64,000 bases of DNA from Gymnorhina tibicen (GCA_013399875.1 VXAZ01000953.1:2045890-2109889); one strand, 5' to 3'. Counted from the stretch's first letter, positions 11,570 through 23,689 are shown. The notes: generated by a model not told the origin, from the sequence alone. A program made the numbers and translations.

Positions 11570-14185
11570 CCCCCGAAGACAGCTTCACCTTAAAGCTCCC
11601 GTGACAAAGACCTAAAGGTTTAGCTATGTTGGCAAAGCCATCCTAAGTTGACATTCTGCTGATGCGGCTGTAACGTACTTCCCATCTCTTCATTCCTCCA
11701 GCCAACACTCTTGGCAAAAAGATTGCAAGGCCAGGGAGCTGCATCTGCACTTTGGCTCTTGCAGTGTCACATTCAGCGTCGCGTTCTCACGTGCCTGCGA
11801 CCGGAGTAACAAAGGTTTGTAGCCCAGACCCGGCCCTGGGCACAAAGAGGTGCAGGGTGGCCAGCAGGGTGGCAGAATGTCAACTGCTGCATGTCAATTC
11901 CCACAGACAAACTGAGGCTCGTCCTGAAATTGTCTTGCTTTGGTTCATGACTTCTGACCATAGGGTAGGAAAGAAAATGCTACCTATCCATGTACCTGTG
12001 TGAATCCACCCTGATTTTTCTTTCCTAAATGATAGCATTTGTTAAGAATTTCCCCAAGTCTACAAGCTACTTTTACAGGACTTCAGTTTGGGTTTTCAAC
12101 GTTAATTCCAAAAGAAAATGCCTGCCTCTGAGGTACAGCAGCATATTAAATATACCGACTGCCCCTTCAGAGAAAGGGCTAGTCCCCATATATTCATCTC
12201 TTCCTTTGTGCTGTTTTTCCATGCGAGCCACCAAGGAAAAAGTTAGGTTTTTTCTTCTGCCATTTTACTTGCTCAGATGGGACAGTCACCCAGATGTCAC
12301 CAGGCCAGAGACTTAGCTGTTGAGGCATAGAGGTGCCTAGTCAGGCACCAAACAACCATCACAGTCTAAAAGAGGCTCTTAAGGCCCTGGTGGCACATTC
12401 ACTGTGTGTGCTTCCTCTGCTTTACAGCTGACTCACATGGAGAACCACCAGGCTCTCTCCAGAACAGGAAAAATAACTGCATATTATCTGTTTAAAAGCC
12501 TCATAATCCTCAGGCAACAACTGAGTAGTAACTGCAGTGACAGGCAAAATCTTTCTGCTTCACATTAATAAACCCCAACACAATATTACGGCTTGCTGCA
12601 TCAAAGGCTTTTACATAAATGACCTTTTATTTTTTTTTTTAACACTAAAACAAAGAATACATGTGTGGAAGGACTTGGGTGTTTAAGGCTTCACTTAGGT
12701 TCCCATTTGCCGCGTCGTGTTGGTTTTGAGGAACTGGACTACATCACTGGAAATAAACAGAAAGCAAACAAAGAGTACAAATGGGGAAAAAGCAAGCCAT
12801 CTCTGTGTTTTAGTGGTCTGACATGTCGTTTTCCAGACCAGGGGGAAAGTCTCTTCCCCAAAGGAATATCACTGGTACTTTTTTCTGGAGACCAACTGCC
12901 CAGTGTCAGTCGTGAAGAGACAATGCTTGCCCTAGATATGTTTGCGGACATAGGGACACACAAAGCCATGACAGTGAGGGAGTGAAATGCCAATGCCAAT
13001 TGTATCCTCTGCAAGTGCCTTTTCTCTAGATTGGCATGATGCAATTATGAAGCTTTCTGCACATCTTCATCTTATTCCCATAAATTGCACAAACAGAAAG
13101 AGCCTCCTCCAAAACGCGGCACATCTGGAGCTGAGTTACCCACTCATGATGTCCTTACTAGGTGGCAACTTCTTATCACCTGCGAATGGCTGTGTGGTAT
13201 GAATAGCTTTAGACCATTTCCACGGACGTCCTGGTTCATATTTGGGCTGTAGCTCTGGTCACTCACTAACAGTCAGTCGCTGCACGGTTCCTTTCCCTCA
13301 GTGAAATCATGGCACTGATAGTTCCGCCACGAGAACAGAACACACCAGATAAGCTTGTGCATGTTTGCTTGCCTGGCCCTAAATCCTTCCTTTTACATTT
13401 AACTCCAGTCAGGACTGTCTCACCAGGTGCTATGCCTTTGCTGAAGGACCTTAGGGAAACCACTCAGATTTTTGCTGGGTAGTTTTGTAGGGATGAACAC
13501 TTTCCTCCAGTGTAGCCAGTGGGGTTCCACTGACATGACACTGGCCTTGGATGAAGCAAGTGATGCCTTGGTTGTAGCACAGCCAGGAAGAATGGCTGAA
13601 AAGATAAGAGCACTGAGGCCTTTAAACTACAGCTCCCATGGGAGCCAGGGATACTGCTGCGTAAACAAAGTTTTTCTTCAAACTGGTTGAATTAAACAGT
13701 TCAGCTGAGTTGGTTTGAGCTGCCTGGAAATACAGTACTTCCCAGAAAAAGAATAAAATGTACTTCAAATAAATAACAGGAACAGCAATAATAAAAGAGG
13801 TGAAAATCACACCTTTCCCGAACTTTTGGGAAGCACATTTTCCACTTTAAATCATTGTAGACAGAAAATTTCAGAGCACCTCACCCTTGCTAGCTCTTCC
13901 CACTGTTTTCTCTGCAATATCTAACAATTGGAGCTTTCCATCTCTCCTCTCTTCATTACCATTCTGATACTAACATCCTGTACAAATGCAGGCAGATTTG
14001 AACTTCCATCAGAGAACTGTAGCAGCTGCTGAGGAAGGAGAGGATTTTCTTTTTTTCTTTCTTTTAAAACAATTAAAAAGAAGTATCTGACTGTTTCTGT
14101 GAAAACTGTGGAGTGGACAACATCTTGTAAAAAAATATTTCTGGCTGAAAACTGGCAGTTGCTCCGTCAGTATGACAGAATAATT
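11570..14185. other. Unique non-coding sequence
   Basis: Antiparallel frames at 12665-12985 (plus, 106 codons) and 12739-13044 (minus, 101 codons) overlap each other and match nothing known. A ten-base T run lies near 12630. No repeat family is recognised. Confidence 0.5.
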
Positions 14186-14189
14186 AAAA

Positions 14190-14300
14190 CCAGTATGACA
14201 ATAATTAGCACTTCTATGGTTCTTTTCATCCATGGATATCAAAGCACTTCACAGAAACAAGTGCAGCTACCTCAATTTTTAAAGCTGAGCTCAGAAAAAA
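14190..14300. repeat. Ancient L3/MIR-like fragment
   Basis: The run 'ttagcacttctatgg...tcttttcatccatggatatcaaagcacttcaca' resembles the widely shared amniote repeat motif of a TAGCACTT block, a CATCCAAGGATCTC block and AAAGCACTTTACA. It is diverged; the call rests on visual resemblance only. Confidence 0.35.
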
Positions 14301-15978
14301 ACAAATCAGAACTTTTTCCTTGTGGAAAATTCCAACAACTTCCTCACAGGTATTCATCCTAAATTAGATATAAGAGTTGAAATATTTTTTTTTAAATTTC
14401 CAAAATCAAGAGTGCTTAAGAGAAGCGCCAAGGTTGATTAGGAAATGTTGCTGCTTTTGACGGAGCCAAACGTTTTGCCATTCTGAATTTAGTGCATTTT
14501 GTTCTGAGTCTCTCAACAATACATCTGCCTGTGGGAAGGGAATGCCTCCTGGGAGCTGCAGTTCATATTTCCCCACTGAACTTGATAACTCTATTAGTTA
14601 GGCACTGCTTGTCCCCATCCTTCCCTAAGGCCGGGCCTGCCTGTCCTGATATTCTGCAGAAAAACATCATCAAAACGTTCCTCACTGCCTCTACTGAGCT
14701 CCTGAATGGGAAGCACTGACTGCAGCGAGGAGGGCTGGACACTTTAGCAAAGTAAAGGTAAGACCAAACAGCCCCAATGGACAATTTCATGCTTTAGAAT
14801 CCAGTCCAGCTCCCCTCCTATGAGTCAGTAAAGCATCCTACAGTAGATTTAACTTTTTGGGATGAGTTCTCTCAGGTCAAGCCTGTGTACAGGCAGTGAA
14901 AGGAGCGAGTCTCTGCTGCAGCTGCCACCTTGTGTTTATGTCCCCAGCTGATACGGTCACCATGTCCCCTTGTTCCCAATTTAGAGATTTGTTCTGTCAA
15001 GGACGTGCCTGTCTAGAATTGTCATGGAAGAGGAGGACAAGTCATGATTGCTGCTTACAGATGTCTTACCTCAAACCAAAGCTGCTAATACAACTTGCCA
15101 GAAGCTGGGTGACATACCCAGATGCTTATTGATAAGGCTACCATGTCAAGTACCACTTGAAAAAGCTTCCTTCCCAGTGAGGCTGGAAATGTGCACGGGA
15201 CCAGAAGGAGCTTGAACAAGCTGATGCTTTTTTAGGAAAGCCCATTTATGTTTACTGCGTTTCCTTAACTGGCATGAGTGTTTCAATGCTTCACTCGCAC
15301 CCCCCTTACACACACACTGGGACAATTTATCTTAGTGGCCCCAACTACAAGGCTGCTGAAGGGGGGACTTTGAGGATTGATCAAACAAGACTGAGCTGAT
15401 TAAAGTTACGTTGTTTTCCCCGACTGTTCCTTTAATAATTTCAGAGCAACAAACCACAGACAGACTGCAGGTTCACGAGGGAGAAATCAATGGGAAGCAG
15501 TTAATATTTCTACCAGTTTAGCTAATGTTACTAAAACCAAAGTAGATGTTCACAGGCACAGAGCATGTGGCAACCGAACAGCATCAGGTTCAGCTCATTA
15601 TTCATGATGACACACACAAACAACCCAGTTAACTCTTTAAACCTGGCCTGGTAAACCAGGATGGCCATCTGTAAACAAACATCAACCTGGGGAAAATCAG
15701 ATCCAAATCTACTCTTACAAAAACACCTTTTACCTGTATTTTAGTGTACTTCACAGGTTTTTATTTCCCGCAGATGCTTCTGATACCATGTCTGACCATA
15801 AAACCTGACAGACATCATGGTGCCTCATTCGCAGATGCTTATTGTATTAGCCGTTCACACCTGCGTCAGGTCTACACAGATACCTACTAACTCTACACAT
15901 CAGTTATACCCACAGCACAGCTTAACCTCACTCCGTGAAACCATTCCAAACCAATTTCAGCAAATAAGCGGAGCATTC
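14301..15978. other. Unique non-coding sequence
   Basis: No gene is seen. A small hairpin CCTGGTAAACCAGG sits near 15647. Donor-like AAAG/GTAAGA at about 14758 has no acceptable upstream exon. Confidence 0.5.
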
Positions 15979-16021
15979 AAATAAATAAATAAATGAATAA
16001 TTGAATAAATAAATAAATAAG
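15979..16021. repeat. AATA tetranucleotide microsatellite
   Basis: About ten AATA-type units, interrupted by GAATAATTG near the middle. Likely length-polymorphic. Confidence 0.85.
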
Positions 16022-16779
16022 TGTTTCTGGGTGAAAGCCTAGCTTGTAAAAATCTTCTCAGGCCTGTATTTCTCTACTTCCGTATTTGCATAACTGAAAA
16101 AAGAAACAGGACTTTGCCTAGCTATACCCGTAAGCAACATACTCCATCATCTGAGATTTGAGGTAGTTTGAAAATCTTCCCTAATTTCTGGATTTAACAA
16201 GTGCATGATGCCTGCCTCAGACCTTTAATTCTCAGTAAGGAATCAGGGAGCAGACGCTGATGCTTAGAACCATCTTTTATGTGAAATGTATTAATATACG
16301 TTCCTCTGTCAAAACATAAATAATGTACTGGGACAGTGTCACCTTGTGGTTGTTTGCTGGCATAGCGGCCGGCTGAGAGGGGATACTCCCTGTACCTCGC
16401 CCCCAAAAGCCTTCACTCGGGAACGCCAGCCTTGGAAATTTTCTTTGGGATGAAACAGGACCTCCACGATCTGCCCCATCTGTATCCTCCATGCAGGCCT
16501 GAGCAGCTCTTGCACTAATGTCTCCTAAAACCTTCACAGAGGCACAAAGGCATTAAACACCTGGGACAACTCCACAACTTACACTGGCTACAAAAGTCTG
16601 GGAGAGAAAGATATGTGAAGAAGGAAGCTGCCTAGTTCCTAAATAGGAGCTTTGACATTGGGCAATAAAACTCCACTTCTCCCTCTTTGAATCTCCTGCC
16701 TTGCAAGGTGAAGTCCAAGGAGTGGCACTGGATTTTGAAAACTGCTGTGTATGAAGAGGAAAACACGCAGCCCTAATTC

Positions 16780-17150
16780 AAAGTTAGTACTAAAGCAAGG
16801 AAATTCAGACACCAAACTGTGTTCTTAATGGAGAACTAATGGTTGTTAATTAACCACCAATTGACAAATAGCATATTTACTGTAGCTTAACAGCTCTGCA
16901 AATAAGCACAAACTCATTTACACATGTTTAAACCTTAATAAATACATTTGCAGTCATTGGCCACTTAAGTTGATTTTCAAACTGTCCCCTATAGTAAATC
17001 TAAAAGGATACATTTGGTCGCAAAAGTTATTGCACATTAATTAAACATTAGCCCACTGCAGAAAACTAAATAAGTTAATGGTAAAAGACCTCTTTCATCA
17101 ATACTGGTTTATTAAACAGCTATTAGAAGCCGTACGCAAAAATGAAGAAA
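16780..17150. promoter_or_regulatory. AT-rich block resembling a conserved non-coding element
   Basis: The block is rich in TTAATTA, ATTAAC, TTATTGCAC and CATTAATTAAAC motifs of the kind bound by homeodomain, POU and Fox factors. It lacks simple repeats and is flanked by more GC-balanced DNA. Such compositions are typical of vertebrate developmental enhancers, but no alignment was possible, so conservation is inferred. Right of it, an open segment runs into a donor-like site (17218). Confidence 0.3.
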
Positions 17151-17218
17151 AAGCCCACCACGAGATGCAGCTTTCTCTCTGTGCCCTCTCCCACACCTTC
17201 CCAAGCCTCTGTGCAGAG
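17062..17218 (+). other. Exon-like open segment, unrecognised
   Basis: A weak acceptor-like ACTGCAG precedes a frame open for 157 bases that contains an ATG at 17078 and ends at GCAGAG/GTGAGG. A second donor-like ACAG/GTAAGC follows at 17302 in the same open frame, which stays open to 17338. The N-terminal part of the peptide is charged and helical in character. No family is recognised. The left half coincides with the AT-rich block, so enhancer-like conservation could mimic coding constraint. Confidence 0.15.
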
Positions 17219-17302
17219 GTGAGGAGGGCCAGGGTGGCCTGCAGCAACATTACTGTAGGCAGTGCTCCAAGCAGCAGGTTTCCAAGAGGGATTTCACCAC
17301 AG

Positions 17303-18420
17303 GTAAGCATGGAACAGGATTTTGGAAAGTCCTTCTGAGCAGAAGGCATGGGATAGAAAAGTGTGTGGTGACGCTTAGGAGGAAAGTGTTACCTTTTAGG
17401 TGTCACTTAGGAGGTGTGATGAATACTTGCAGGGTTTTCATTTTGTGAATTCATTTCATTCAATCCTGTGAGCCTTTCATTTGATTCCTTTTCCTGTCTT
17501 TCTCAGTTTGGGCAATACCACCTTCTCTTCTGCTACTACATTTGCTATCCACTCAAAATGGTGCAAGAAGCTTCTCTGCAGCTTTCACCGTGATCCTGCA
17601 TTTCTCCTCTTATCCTATTCCTTGGTACATCACTTAAGGTTGATTCTTAACTGGAGCCATATATTTTGCTCTGAAAGTACTGTATTTGCTTCCCAAAGGT
17701 CTGTGGTGAGGGTGAAGCATTTAGTGTATGTCAAATGCTTTAAGATCCTATCACAGAAAATGCTGGACCTAAAGAAAAGATAAACACCACCTCCCTTTTG
17801 TATAATTCTTATAGGAATGCACAGCATAAAACCAAGTCCAATGGTATTTATCCCAGCTTACTTCATTCTCCAATGCTGTTGCAGAAGCCTCCAGCGGAGG
17901 GAGCTTAAAATAACTTAAAAAAGCTTTACTTTCCGGAGACTGACTTAATTAAGTCATTGTTTTGTATCTTACACAAAACAGAGAAAAAAATTCAGGAAAG
18001 GAGAAAAGGAAATAATCACCATTCATCAAATGGGAAAAGTCCAGATCAAATGGTGAAGAAGTGTTTTCAGACTTTGAGAGAATACAAATAGTGTGAAATA
18101 GAAAGCACAAATTAAATTAAGAATCATAAAATTTTCTCTGTTTGCACAGCTCAGGCAACACTGTCTGGATCCAATTTATTATCAGGCTCAACAACAAATA
18201 AGCTCACATGGTTCCCAGGCTGAAATAACCTTTACTCATTTCACAGTAAAACTACCATAGGGGTCTGGTAAGCAAAGATGAATTATAGCTGCCTGTCAGA
18301 AATAATGATGATAATCCTTCCCACTCCCACAACATCTGAGGGTTACAACCACCTTTGCAGACAATACAGCAATCTCAAATACACAATGCAACATAACAAA
18401 CCTATGTCCTCAACAGGTTC
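17303..18420. other. Unique non-coding sequence
   Basis: Nothing recognisable as a gene or repeat. A very strong acceptor-like tract ending TTTCACAG at 18246 is followed only 20 bases later by a donor-like site, too close for a normal exon. Confidence 0.5.
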
Positions 18421-18421
18421 A

Positions 18422-18500
18422 CAGATGGAGAAACTGAGGCACAGGCAGAGGAAATGAATCACTCCACAATCACAGTATTACTCTGATCCCTGTTCCCACC
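18422..18500 (-). repeat. MIR/L3-like SINE fragment
   Basis: The run ACAGATGGAGAAACTGAGGC is the hallmark of the MIR/L3 core in reverse orientation, followed by a degraded 'gaatcactcc.caatcaca' that fits the next consensus block. Just beyond, near 18533-18552, a CACTGATTTCAGTGGA palindrome recalls the same old palindromic family as 2590-2678. Confidence 0.5.
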
Positions 18501-20450
18501 TTGGCCTCAGCCCCATGAGAGCAGAAACCACTCCACTGATTTCAGTGGATTTCCTTCATTTTCTGCACTGCTGTCACCATCTCAACAGATGGACTGCAGC
18601 AGCACTCAGGCTCTGTGATTATGGACCAGTGTCCTCTTGTGCTACACAAAACAAATGGAAAGATTTGAACAAAATGGGATTTCCCTGTTCCAGTGTTTGC
18701 AACGGAGATGCGACCGCATCCCTTTGTATTTGACTTGGTAATTGTGCCTGGGAAGGACGGATCTGTTACTGTCTGGCAATCCTTGCAGATCTGAGGATTG
18801 ATCACTCCTTGGTGGCTGGGATGAGTCTTCTCTAATGTTGAGGGTCTGTGTTGGATTCTAGTGATTGAACTTGGGGAAGGGGACACAGGCTATTACCTCC
18901 TCCAAACTGTGCAATCTCCCCTTTGTCAATAGGGGGCCAGACCCATAGTTGTGAGAGCTGAAGCAAAAGCCTGTTTTTAAGCCCTTGTGTGCATGTGCAT
19001 GGAGGGCTTTGCCTCTGGTAAAGCCTTAGCACAACAAAATCCTGGCTAGTCCACACCCAGTTCCCTCCAAGCATCCACAGGCTTGGCTGCAAACCCTTCA
19101 CTTGGATAACCAGCGTGCTCAACCCAAACCTTCCCTAACTGTCCCTCTCTCACTTCCAGATATCCTGCTGAGGCTATAACGTTAATAACAAGAAGGAAGC
19201 CAAACAATAGCAGTGTTTTCCAGGAAATTGATACCTCTGCATCTGGTGTACTTTGAAGGCACCAGGCTGTTCTGCATTCACGAGGCACAACTCGCATGAT
19301 ATCTGTCAGCCAAAGACATCCAAGTCAGTTGCGCCAAGCTGCCTTTTTCTTCTCAGCTACAGACAACTGTGAAGTCCCCCTCTTTCCCCAGATGTTCTTG
19401 CATGCTTCATTGCAAAAAAATAAGTGTCTGTCAAAACTGCCTGTGCCTCCACCCAGGGAAACAGTAGCCAGGGGCAAGGTGTGTGTGGGGGGGTGTCCTT
19501 TTTAGAATCTGCAGCCTCATTAAAGTAATTGGCATCTGGATTTGATTTTGGAAGCTCAGTGCCAAAGGGGCTTATGGGGTAACTAATGCTGTGGAGTCAA
19601 AGCCAGAAACTGCATAGCAGGCTTCTGAATGTGGTCTCTGGCAAGATCTGTGAAATGTAATGACATTGTGGCTTTGCCATACATTACATGCAAATTAGAA
19701 GAGGTTGGCAGCCATGCAACTGGAATAGCACAGCAGCAATCATCCTTACAGGATGTAGAAGGCAAGGCTGTTCATCCTCAACCTGCACACAGGAGTGGGA
19801 AAGGGAAGGACAATGCTCCCAAAGTACTGCTTGCGTCCTTTCCCCTTTGAGTGACCTAATGTGGTGGAAGACAGCTCCCAGTGCCCAGCTCCTGGTGTTC
19901 CTACCTTATTCTTTCTTTTATTTAACTTTACCAGAAGGTGTGATTTTTTTCTTTGTACATCTATCCAAATTCCCCTCAAATGTCTGCTGTTCTCTGTCTC
20001 AGCTTCTCCCCAAGCATCCTCTCCTTAGTGCCTAATAGCTGTAGGATATGCACAACAAAATGTCTGTGTGCAGGTGCTGAGCAGTGATAGATGCAGACAG
20101 CTGGCTGGCCAGCCGGGACTTCACCTGCTTTGCTGTTGATGAACTACTCTTTCTCTACATTAATTGCTTTTAATGTTTTCCCCCATTTAGGCAGCCATCT
20201 CCTCCTCTTTAACCTTTCATATTTTCTCTGAACTCTTTGGCCTGCAAAATCTACAGCAAAACCCCCCAAAATTGCACAGCATACTCTGATGACAGCGGAC
20301 AGGTGTCAGCCTCCTGGTCCCCTATTTTGAAAGTGATGACTACTCATAATTTGGGGAGATGTTAACGAAGGGAGCACTCATTCCTGCTATAATTTGTTGT
20401 TCTCCTAGTATCCTTGCAACTGCAGAAACTCACATTTTCCATTGATGCAG
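18501..20450. other. Unique non-coding sequence
   Basis: A G run near 19485 (GTGTGTGGGGGGGTG) and several short chance frames. No gene is supported. Overlapping antisense frames of 96-115 codons between 18542 and 20035 are in different frames on both strands and have no common signal. Confidence 0.5.
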
Positions 20451-20556
20451 AGAGACAAACAAGGCAAAAGTACACAGAAACCTGTGTCAGAGCTCTTGCT
20501 ACAAGATCACAACAAACTCACCCAAAGCCAAATGGCACCTTGGTGTCAGCAATGAG
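20451..20556 (+). other. Exon-like segment 1 of a plus-strand cluster
   Basis: A pyrimidine-rich tract ending TCCATTGATGCAG forms a good acceptor, and 106 bases later CAATGAG/GTAAGAG forms a good donor. Two of the three frames are open across the segment, so it does not choose a coding frame. With the segments at 21246-21519 and 22051-22162 it could belong to a spliced non-coding RNA. Confidence 0.2.
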
Positions 20557-21245
20557 GTAAGAGTGATGGTATTCTTGTTCATGTCATGTAGTCCCACTAC
20601 TGTTAGATCAGGCCTCTAACCTTACCAGAGTGTCTCTTTCAAACAAGCAAAGTAGCTTCCTTTAATAAAGGACTTTAATGTGGGTACTGTAGGCTTGATA
20701 ATTCCAAATGTCCAGCCTGCTACCCAGCAAACTTCCCCCAACACACCACTCCTCACACTGCAGGGCTTCACAAGGCAACAGTCCCAAATGGTTCCAGGGG
20801 CTGATCACAGCCAGACCCTATCACATACTTGGGACTCCGGTTCACATTTGCAAGACAACCCAACCACCTTTCAAGCTACTCTTTGCAAGACACCACCGAG
20901 GAGCCTCAAGGCAGAGAGAAGGCAGTCCTAAGCCGTCTGGAAAGTATTCTATTTTAGATATTCAACTTGAACATTAACCTGTGTGTTGGATTAATGCACC
21001 TAATCTGTTGAATCTCATACAGCTATACTTTTTTTTTCCCCACTTACTTCAGTCTTGCTGACTACACTAGAAAGCAACATTTTAGTTGAAACCAGTTTTG
21101 GTCTTTAAAGTATCTCTGGATCAAGTCCAGCTCTTTGCTACTGCAAACAATTTCATTACAGGCATTTTCAAAACCTGTGATGGGTAGCAAACTGTAGGAC
21201 TTAGAGGAGCTGGAGGAAACAAATCCTGCTCCTTCCTCTTGTCAG

Positions 21246-21519
21246 CAGCCTCACCGTTGCCGTCTGGTGGAAAAGCTAATAGAATAAGGAGCTTGGGATG
21301 CTATTGCTCAGAAACAGCTTGTGTAGCAGCACCAAGGATTCCCTTCTGTGTCCTGGTCTGCTCTTCTCAACCCATTTCCAACCTGAGGGATGTCATTACA
21401 GTACCAGTGAAGGGGACAGGGAAGCAAAGTTCCTCAGATAAGCTCCTCCACTTCCAACAGCGTTTGTACCTAGACACTGATGGAAGGAAAATGGTCCCTG
21501 AAAGGGAGCAACAATCAAG
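21246..21519 (+). other. Exon-like segment 2, open for 274 bases
   Basis: The acceptor tract CTCCTTCCTCTTGTCAG is strong and the donor TCAAG/GTAAGTG is near-perfect. Between them one frame is open throughout (about 91 codons, entering in phase 1 and leaving in phase 2). The peptide has no recognisable domain or hydrophobic segment. This is the longest segment in the window bounded by two good splice signals. It is the best single candidate for an unannotated exon, although a chance origin is still more likely than not. Confidence 0.25.
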
Positions 21520-21642
21520 GTAAGTGACAAGTTACGTTGCAGTAGTGACATTGATAAAACCAGAGAGGGGGATAGCCCTTCACTAATTAAAAGCAGTGTC
21601 TGTTTCCCAGGTGCGATATAAGACGTCTGTGCTGCAGAAGTC

Positions 21643-21650
21643 TATAAAAA
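21643..21650 (+). promoter_or_regulatory. TATA-box-like TATAAAAA
   Basis: A consensus TATAAAAA lies about 400 bases upstream of the ATG at 22051. No initiator or upstream elements were identified, and AT-rich DNA gives such matches by chance. Confidence 0.12.
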
Positions 21651-22050
21651 GAAGGAAGAAGCACCTGAGTCTGTATCTTGCAACACTCATACGGCGAGAG
21701 AAGGGAACATCAAGAAGATGTGGCAGACAAGGGCTGAAGGAGTTAAAGCCCATTTAAAAACGGGCTGAGTAGCATTTAAAGACCAGGTAGTACTACAAGG
21801 ATAAATACTTGTCCAGAGGTCAAGTGAGAATTCTGAATCAGTTTATGAAGTTTTGTGCAAGAGTGACACCCATGTTGGAGTCAGGAAGGCCTTTACCCCA
21901 CCTGGGGTGGGGTGGGGGTATATTAAGTGTAGGTGTGGAAAAAGGGGCACTTTGACCATTCCAGGCAGTAGGTTGCTAGACAGGGCCATGGCAGATGTGA
22001 TGTTCTGGAGTCATGCAAAATTCAGAGACTATTATATTGATACATGACAG

Positions 22051-22242
22051 ATGTTACGGAAGCACAGAACATTCAAAGACCAGTGCATTAACTTTATAAA
22101 TATTACATTCATCCTTATGGCTTTTTTAGCAATTATATCCTTGGTTTTGTGGGTAAACCACGGTAAGTTTTCTGCATATCATGACACTCTGCAGGGGGCT
22201 TCACCTTCCCATAGAAAAAAACCCAAACCAAAGGAACAGTAA
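22051..22242 (+). other. Small open frame with one membrane-spanning segment
   Basis: ATG at 22051 is preceded directly by an in-frame TGA (22045-22047). The 63-residue frame has a short basic N-terminus, then about 22 strongly hydrophobic residues (roughly 17-38, ending before WVNHG). A near-perfect donor CACG/GTAAGT falls at 22162/22163 immediately after the hydrophobic segment. If spliced there, the tail would change. It does not match the muscle or SERCA-regulating micropeptides or other small membrane proteins that I remember. Hydrophobic frames are common in T-rich DNA, so this is weak. Confidence 0.18.
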
Positions 22243-23039
22243 AGAAGTTGTTTAACTTTTGACCAATATCAAACAAAACAACAGTGCCCAAGTTATGAAA
22301 CAGTACCAGCTCCTGGGCGGACTCAAATATCTCTGACTTGAACAAACTGCTGGAGTCTCTTTGGGAACACAAGCTCTACCTGTACTGTGGAAACCTGTTT
22401 TCCCTGGGATCCAAGTGCATGCCCAAGTTGTGACAAAATGCCCACAACATTGTATTGCATCCCTCTGTTTGATATTATTAGTTCAATTTTTTTTTCATGG
22501 AAAAGACAGCAGCTAGCAAGTGGATGAGATCCATGGTGTATACGTGTCAAGCAGAGGGCCACAGAATGCATGTGCCCTGAAATATAAATTGTACTCTGAC
22601 AACCACCTGCAGAGCTTTCCAGACTAATATTATTTTTAATTAGGGAGCTGATCATCATGGGGAAGGTAGTATGGAACTGATGCACAGCATCAGTTTTGGA
22701 AGATTTTGGTAGCAGTCAAGGTTTTGGCAAGAGCTGAAGAGCCATTCCCAGCAGCAGCACCCAGTCCAGACTTACTGTCTCCTCTCCAACTGGCTGGCCA
22801 TGGCTGAATCCATGGGTTCTAGCAGGGACGGGCAAGCAGCATAGAAAATACTCTGCTAGGCTCAACCCCACTCACAGCCTCCCCATGTGCCACATATTGT
22901 GCGGCACCTGAGTCATCATTTGCAGGTGTTATCATTTCCACAGGCTGCTATTTTCCAGCTGACCTCAGCCTGACTTCTACTGCTGCACCAGATACCCATG
23001 CAAACAAGAGCTTTGTCAGCCACTCAGAATCTACCTTCA
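22243..23039. other. Unique non-coding sequence
   Basis: A 120-codon minus-strand frame (22685-22323) is open but unrecognised and lacks convincing borders. No repeats are seen. Confidence 0.5.
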
Positions 23040-23600
23040 TTATTGCCCATTTCACATTATTAACTGCATATCCACATAAGCTAAGGAGATGTAATTGCAG
23101 CCAAGTTCCTCCTCTGATCCAAAGATTCTCCTGAAGTTCATTAACATTTGTACTGTAGCTACTGTTGAGTTTGCCACATGCCCAGTCAAGATTTCAAACC
23201 AAATGAGATTACCAAATAATGTCTTAATAGAGAATGCAGGGTAATTTATATATTGAAATTAAAGATTAAAGCTTAATCTTAATTAAATCTCACGGAAGTT
23301 CAGTAAAGCTGCCCAAATTATAAAATATAAAAAGATATATTGATTATTTGAGAAATGGAAATCACATTCAATAAATACAGGAATGAGCCATTAAGGGAAT
23401 GGAGAGACCAGAAAAAGCACTAACTGGTGATTAAAAGAAGATAAATATTTATTAAATGTTGCTGTGATTTATTAAGCTGTGTTGGGCTAAACAAATGTAA
23501 TTTGATATCTGAATCATATCTCATTCTGATACAGTCTTCATTAAATCTGAAGTCCTGGCTTTAAATGGATATCATATGTTCCCTTCAGTTCTTAATCTCT
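23040..23600. promoter_or_regulatory. AT-rich, TAAT-rich block resembling a conserved non-coding element
   Basis: This half-kilobase is strikingly AT-rich without being a simple repeat. It contains many TAAT/ATTA cores, AAATATTTATTAAATG-type stretches and a near-palindrome at 23257-23284 (AATTAAAGATTAA facing TTAATCTTAATT around AGCT, one base bulged). These are typical of enhancers bound by homeodomain proteins in vertebrate gene deserts. Conservation is inferred, not shown. Confidence 0.35.
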
Positions 23601-23612
23601 TTGAAATATCAG

Positions 23613-23689
23613 TTTGATGCTGTGGAAGACGCTGAAAGTCACAGGGACTGAAGTCTCCTGCGTATCAATGAGGTTGTTTTGCACTACAG
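23613..23689 (+). other. Exon-like open segment, unrecognised
   Basis: An acceptor-like tract ending TTTGAAATATCAG and a strong donor CTACAG/GTGAGC bound 77 bases in which one frame is open. It lies just right of the AT-rich block on the same strand as the 20.45-22.16 kb cluster. No protein similarity is recognised. Confidence 0.12.

Noticed and set aside
13266..13463. Minus-strand frame with donor-like CTG/GTGAGAC
   Set aside because: The only upstream acceptor would leave a 17-base exon.
18247..18266. Twenty-base unit between a very strong acceptor and a good donor
   Set aside because: Too short for a normal exon; likely a chance pairing.
21903..21920. G-rich run GGGGTGGGGTGGGGG as a quadruplex
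   Set aside because: Only three separate G runs are present, so the four-run rule is not met without splitting one run.
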